Source of the DNA: an uncultured Clostridia bacterium | GTDB taxonomy: Bacteria; Bacillota; Clostridia; Oscillospirales; CAG-272 | DNA length: 7,515 nt | Reading direction: 5' to 3' | Assembly (NCBI GenBank): GCA_945936265.1 | Contig: CAMETB010000069.1 | Location: 1 to 7,515 of the forward strand | Position numbers and translations under genes: made by a program | Shown: positions 6,097 through 7,515 of the stretch, piece after piece | How positions within the stretch are numbered: position 1 is the first letter of the stretch | Layout: each line of letters starts with the position of its first letter | The notes under the pieces: generated by a model | Seen by the model: the letters and a program-made list of their open reading frames with translations, nothing else | Told to the model about the DNA's origin: nothing | Databases searched by the model: none

Positions 6097-6597
6097 ATGG
6101 AACTTTTAAATGAGATTTTTTCCGGCACCAACCTTGCTCTGATAGGCGCGGCACTTGCCGCAGGGCTTGCCGGCATAGGCAGCGCAAAGGGCGTCGGCAT
6201 AGTCGGTGAGAGCGCAAGCGGACTTCTTAGCGAGGATCCGACCAAATTCGGTCCTGCGCTTGTTTTGCAGGCGCTTCCGGGAACACAGGGCATTTACGGG
6301 CTTATAACCGCGTTTATCATATTGCTCAAGGCGGGCATTATAGGCGGCGGCGCTTCACTCACGCAAATGCAGGGTGCGTTTTTCCTTATGGCTTCATTGC
6401 CGATAGCACTTGTGGGACTTGCATCCGGAATATCGCAGGGCAGAGTTGCGGCGTCCGGCATAAACCTTATAGCAAAACGTCCGAAGGAACTTGTCAAGGC
6501 GATAGTATCGGCGGCGCTTGTCGAGACTTATGCTATTTTCGCTCTTCTTGTATCACTTCTTCCCATGTTTATCGTCGATATTTCGACAATAGGTTGA
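6097..6597 (+). CDS. ntpK: V-type ATPase proteolipid subunit K (rotor ring), Na+-type signature
   Basis: K subunits form the membrane rotor ring that carries ions past subunit I. The 166-residue protein has four hydrophobic helices (about 11-40, 52-78, 88-118 and 132-158), the fused double hairpin of V-type rotors. The residues binding Na+ in E. hirae NtpK (L61, T64, Q65, Q110, E139, with Y68 supporting) correspond to L60, T63, Q64, Q114, E143 and Y67 here, in LPGTQGIYG, ISQGRVAASG and LVETYA. The first hairpin has no carboxylate, so each subunit carries a single ion site. The loop between hairpins is about five residues longer than in E. hirae and glycine-rich (AGIIGGGASL). AAGGAG overlapping the subunit I stop lies seven bases before ATG 6097. 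Sodium coupling is inferred from the conserved ligands. Confidence 0.96.
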   Translation: MELLNEIFSGTNLALIGAALAAGLAGIGSAKGVGIVGESASGLLSEDPTKFGPALVLQALPGTQGIYGLITAFIILLKAGIIGGGASLTQMQGAFFLMASLPIALVGLASGISQGRVAASGINLIAKRPKELVKAIVSAALVETYAIFALLVSLLPMFIVDISTIG

Positions 6598-6602
6598 GGG
6601 AT

Positions 6603-7256
6603 ATGAACGGACTTGACAAAATAATCGACAAAATAACGCAGGACGCAAAGGACGAGGCAAAAAAGTATTACGAAAACGCCGATATGACAGTAGCGCATGT
6701 AAAATCAGAGGCGATTGACCGTATGATGCGCATGGAAACGGTATATGCCGAGAGGACAAAAAGAGCTGAGGAAGACTGTATTGCGAGGGCGCAAAGTTCC
6801 GCCGAAACGTCTTACAGGAATACTTTGCTTGCCAAAAAGTCTGAAATGATAGATCTTGCGTTTGAAGAAGCGAAGAACAAAATACTCTCACTTCCGAAAA
6901 ACGAGTATGTCGCGTTTATGATACCCGCACTTGTATTTACGGTAAAAGAGCGTAAAAAAGACAAAGAGCAGATCTCCGTTCTCTTCGGCAAAGACGAGGC
7001 GGAACTTGATTCCGGTTATGAGATAATATTCTCCGGAAAGGACGTAAAATCCGGTGCGGCAAAGGATATATTTGACGGCGCTTACAGGCAACTTACAGGT
7101 ATTGACGGACTTAAACTCTCTGAAAAGAGCGCCGATATAAACGGGGGTTTCATACTCCGTTGCGGCGACGTGGAAACGAATTGCTCCGTTGATTTTATGG
7201 TTGACGAGGCAAGAAAAACCTGCGAGAAAAAGGTTATTGAAAAACTGTTTTCTTAA
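6603..7256 (+). CDS. ntpE: V-type ATPase peripheral-stalk subunit E
   Basis: Subunit E pairs with the small F/H subunit in the peripheral stalk and caps the top of the catalytic head. The 217-residue protein has a long charged N-terminal helix (about 1-98, Ala/Glu/Lys/Arg-rich) and a globular C-terminal domain. That domain ends with GGFILRCGDVETNCSVDFMV (181-200), the conserved block of the family, and a terminal helix finishing VIEKLF. I chose ATG 6603 because MNGLDKIIDKITQDA matches family N-termini. A TTG at 6594 would add three residues but has no better signal. The spacing from GAGG (6596-6599) to the ATG is only three bases. The K stop at 6595-6597 is five bases before the ATG, so the gene may rely on ribosomes finishing subunit K. 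Cys187 and Cys194 in the C-terminal block are unusual-looking but of unknown meaning. Confidence 0.93.
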   Translation: MNGLDKIIDKITQDAKDEAKKYYENADMTVAHVKSEAIDRMMRMETVYAERTKRAEEDCIARAQSSAETSYRNTLLAKKSEMIDLAFEEAKNKILSLPKNEYVAFMIPALVFTVKERKKDKEQISVLFGKDEAELDSGYEIIFSGKDVKSGAAKDIFDGAYRQLTGIDGLKLSEKSADINGGFILRCGDVETNCSVDFMVDEARKTCEKKVIEKLFS

Positions 7257-7283
7257 AACGATTTTCAAAGAAAGGACAAAAAG

Positions 7284-7515
7284 ATGGCGATAAAAGATAC
7301 GGAATATCTGTACGCTTCCTCCAATATCCGCGCAATCGAAGGCCCGGAGAGCTATTCCGAGAGGTTGCGCAGGTTTTCGGAGTGCAAAAGCGTTGGCGAA
7401 CTGTATTCGCAGCTGACGGGCGGTGAAACCGACTCGGGTGCTTCGGGCGACATAAAAGAGCGCATAGAAAAGATGCTCGACGACCGCCTTTGCTCCTCCG
7501 TATCGCTCGTTATGA
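7284..7515 (+). CDS. ntpC: V-type ATPase subunit C (central-stalk socket, AC39/d type), N-terminal 77 residues
   Basis: Subunit C is the funnel-shaped protein that joins the central shaft to the membrane K ring. Only 77 codons are present and the frame is open to the window edge. The start MAIKDTEYLYASSNIRAIEG resembles the xxYxYxxxRIRAxE opening of bacterial and archaeal C subunits. It is followed by helical sequence with the SVGELYSQL segment (36-44), where family members have a short helix around residue 40. ATG 7284 is preceded by AAAGGA (7271-7276), seven bases away. The gene starts 27 bases after subunit E, the position of C in the E. hirae order F-I-K-E-C-G-A-B-D. Assignment rests on this order plus the N-terminal pattern; the visible part alone would be weak evidence. 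Confidence 0.85.
   Translation, partial: MAIKDTEYLYASSNIRAIEGPESYSERLRRFSECKSVGELYSQLTGGETDSGASGDIKERIEKMLDDRLCSSVSLVM

Noticed and set aside
4124..6597. F-type ATP synthase a and c subunits
   Set aside because: The 653-residue subunit I with a long soluble half and the four-helix K subunit are specific to V/A-type enzymes; F-type c subunits have two helices.

Overview
The window looks like part of the chromosome of an anaerobic low-to-mid GC Firmicute (Clostridia-like, possibly an uncultured gut lineage). The evidence is the purine-rich Shine-Dalgarno sites, two sigma-A type promoters with extended -10 elements, clostridial-style versions of TopB and dCMP deaminase, and an A/V-type ATPase operon in the order known from Enterococcus hirae. 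No mobile element, CRISPR array, tRNA or rRNA was seen, and nothing points to recent transfer.

Layout. Two transcription units diverge from a gene-free stretch at 3476-3812. The left unit runs on the minus strand: topB (DNA topoisomerase III, 1283-3475), a deoxycytidylate deaminase (696-1184), rimI (ribosomal-protein alanine acetyltransferase, 185-679) and the first 50 codons of tsaD (tRNA threonylcarbamoyladenosine synthesis, 150 to beyond the left edge). I see no terminator or convincing internal promoter between these genes, so they may be one housekeeping operon driven from the promoter at 3507-3535. The gap between topB and the deaminase holds a small hairpin that contains a perfect DnaA-box 9-mer.

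The right unit runs on the plus strand. It encodes the membrane and stalk half of a V-type (A/V-type) ATPase in the order F-I-K-E-C: a small coiled-coil stalk subunit (3813-4133), the large membrane subunit I/a (4124-6085), the double-hairpin proteolipid K (6097-6597), stalk subunit E (6603-7256), and the start of the central-stalk socket subunit C (7284 to beyond the right edge). By analogy with the E. hirae ntp operon, the catalytic and rotor subunits (G, A, B, D) should follow to the right. F/I overlap and I/K and K/E nearly abut, which suggests translational coupling.

The most informative biological point is in subunit K. The residues that bind Na+ in the E. hirae c-ring (Leu, Thr, Gln, Gln, Glu, plus a supporting Tyr) are all present, so this enzyme is probably a sodium-coupled ATPase. 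The first hairpin lacks a carboxylate, as in V-type rotors. The other notable signal is a perfect 7-bp inverted repeat over the -35 box of the ATPase promoter, a candidate operator. I found no clear undescribed system: the genes belong to well-known families, and the open questions are regulatory.
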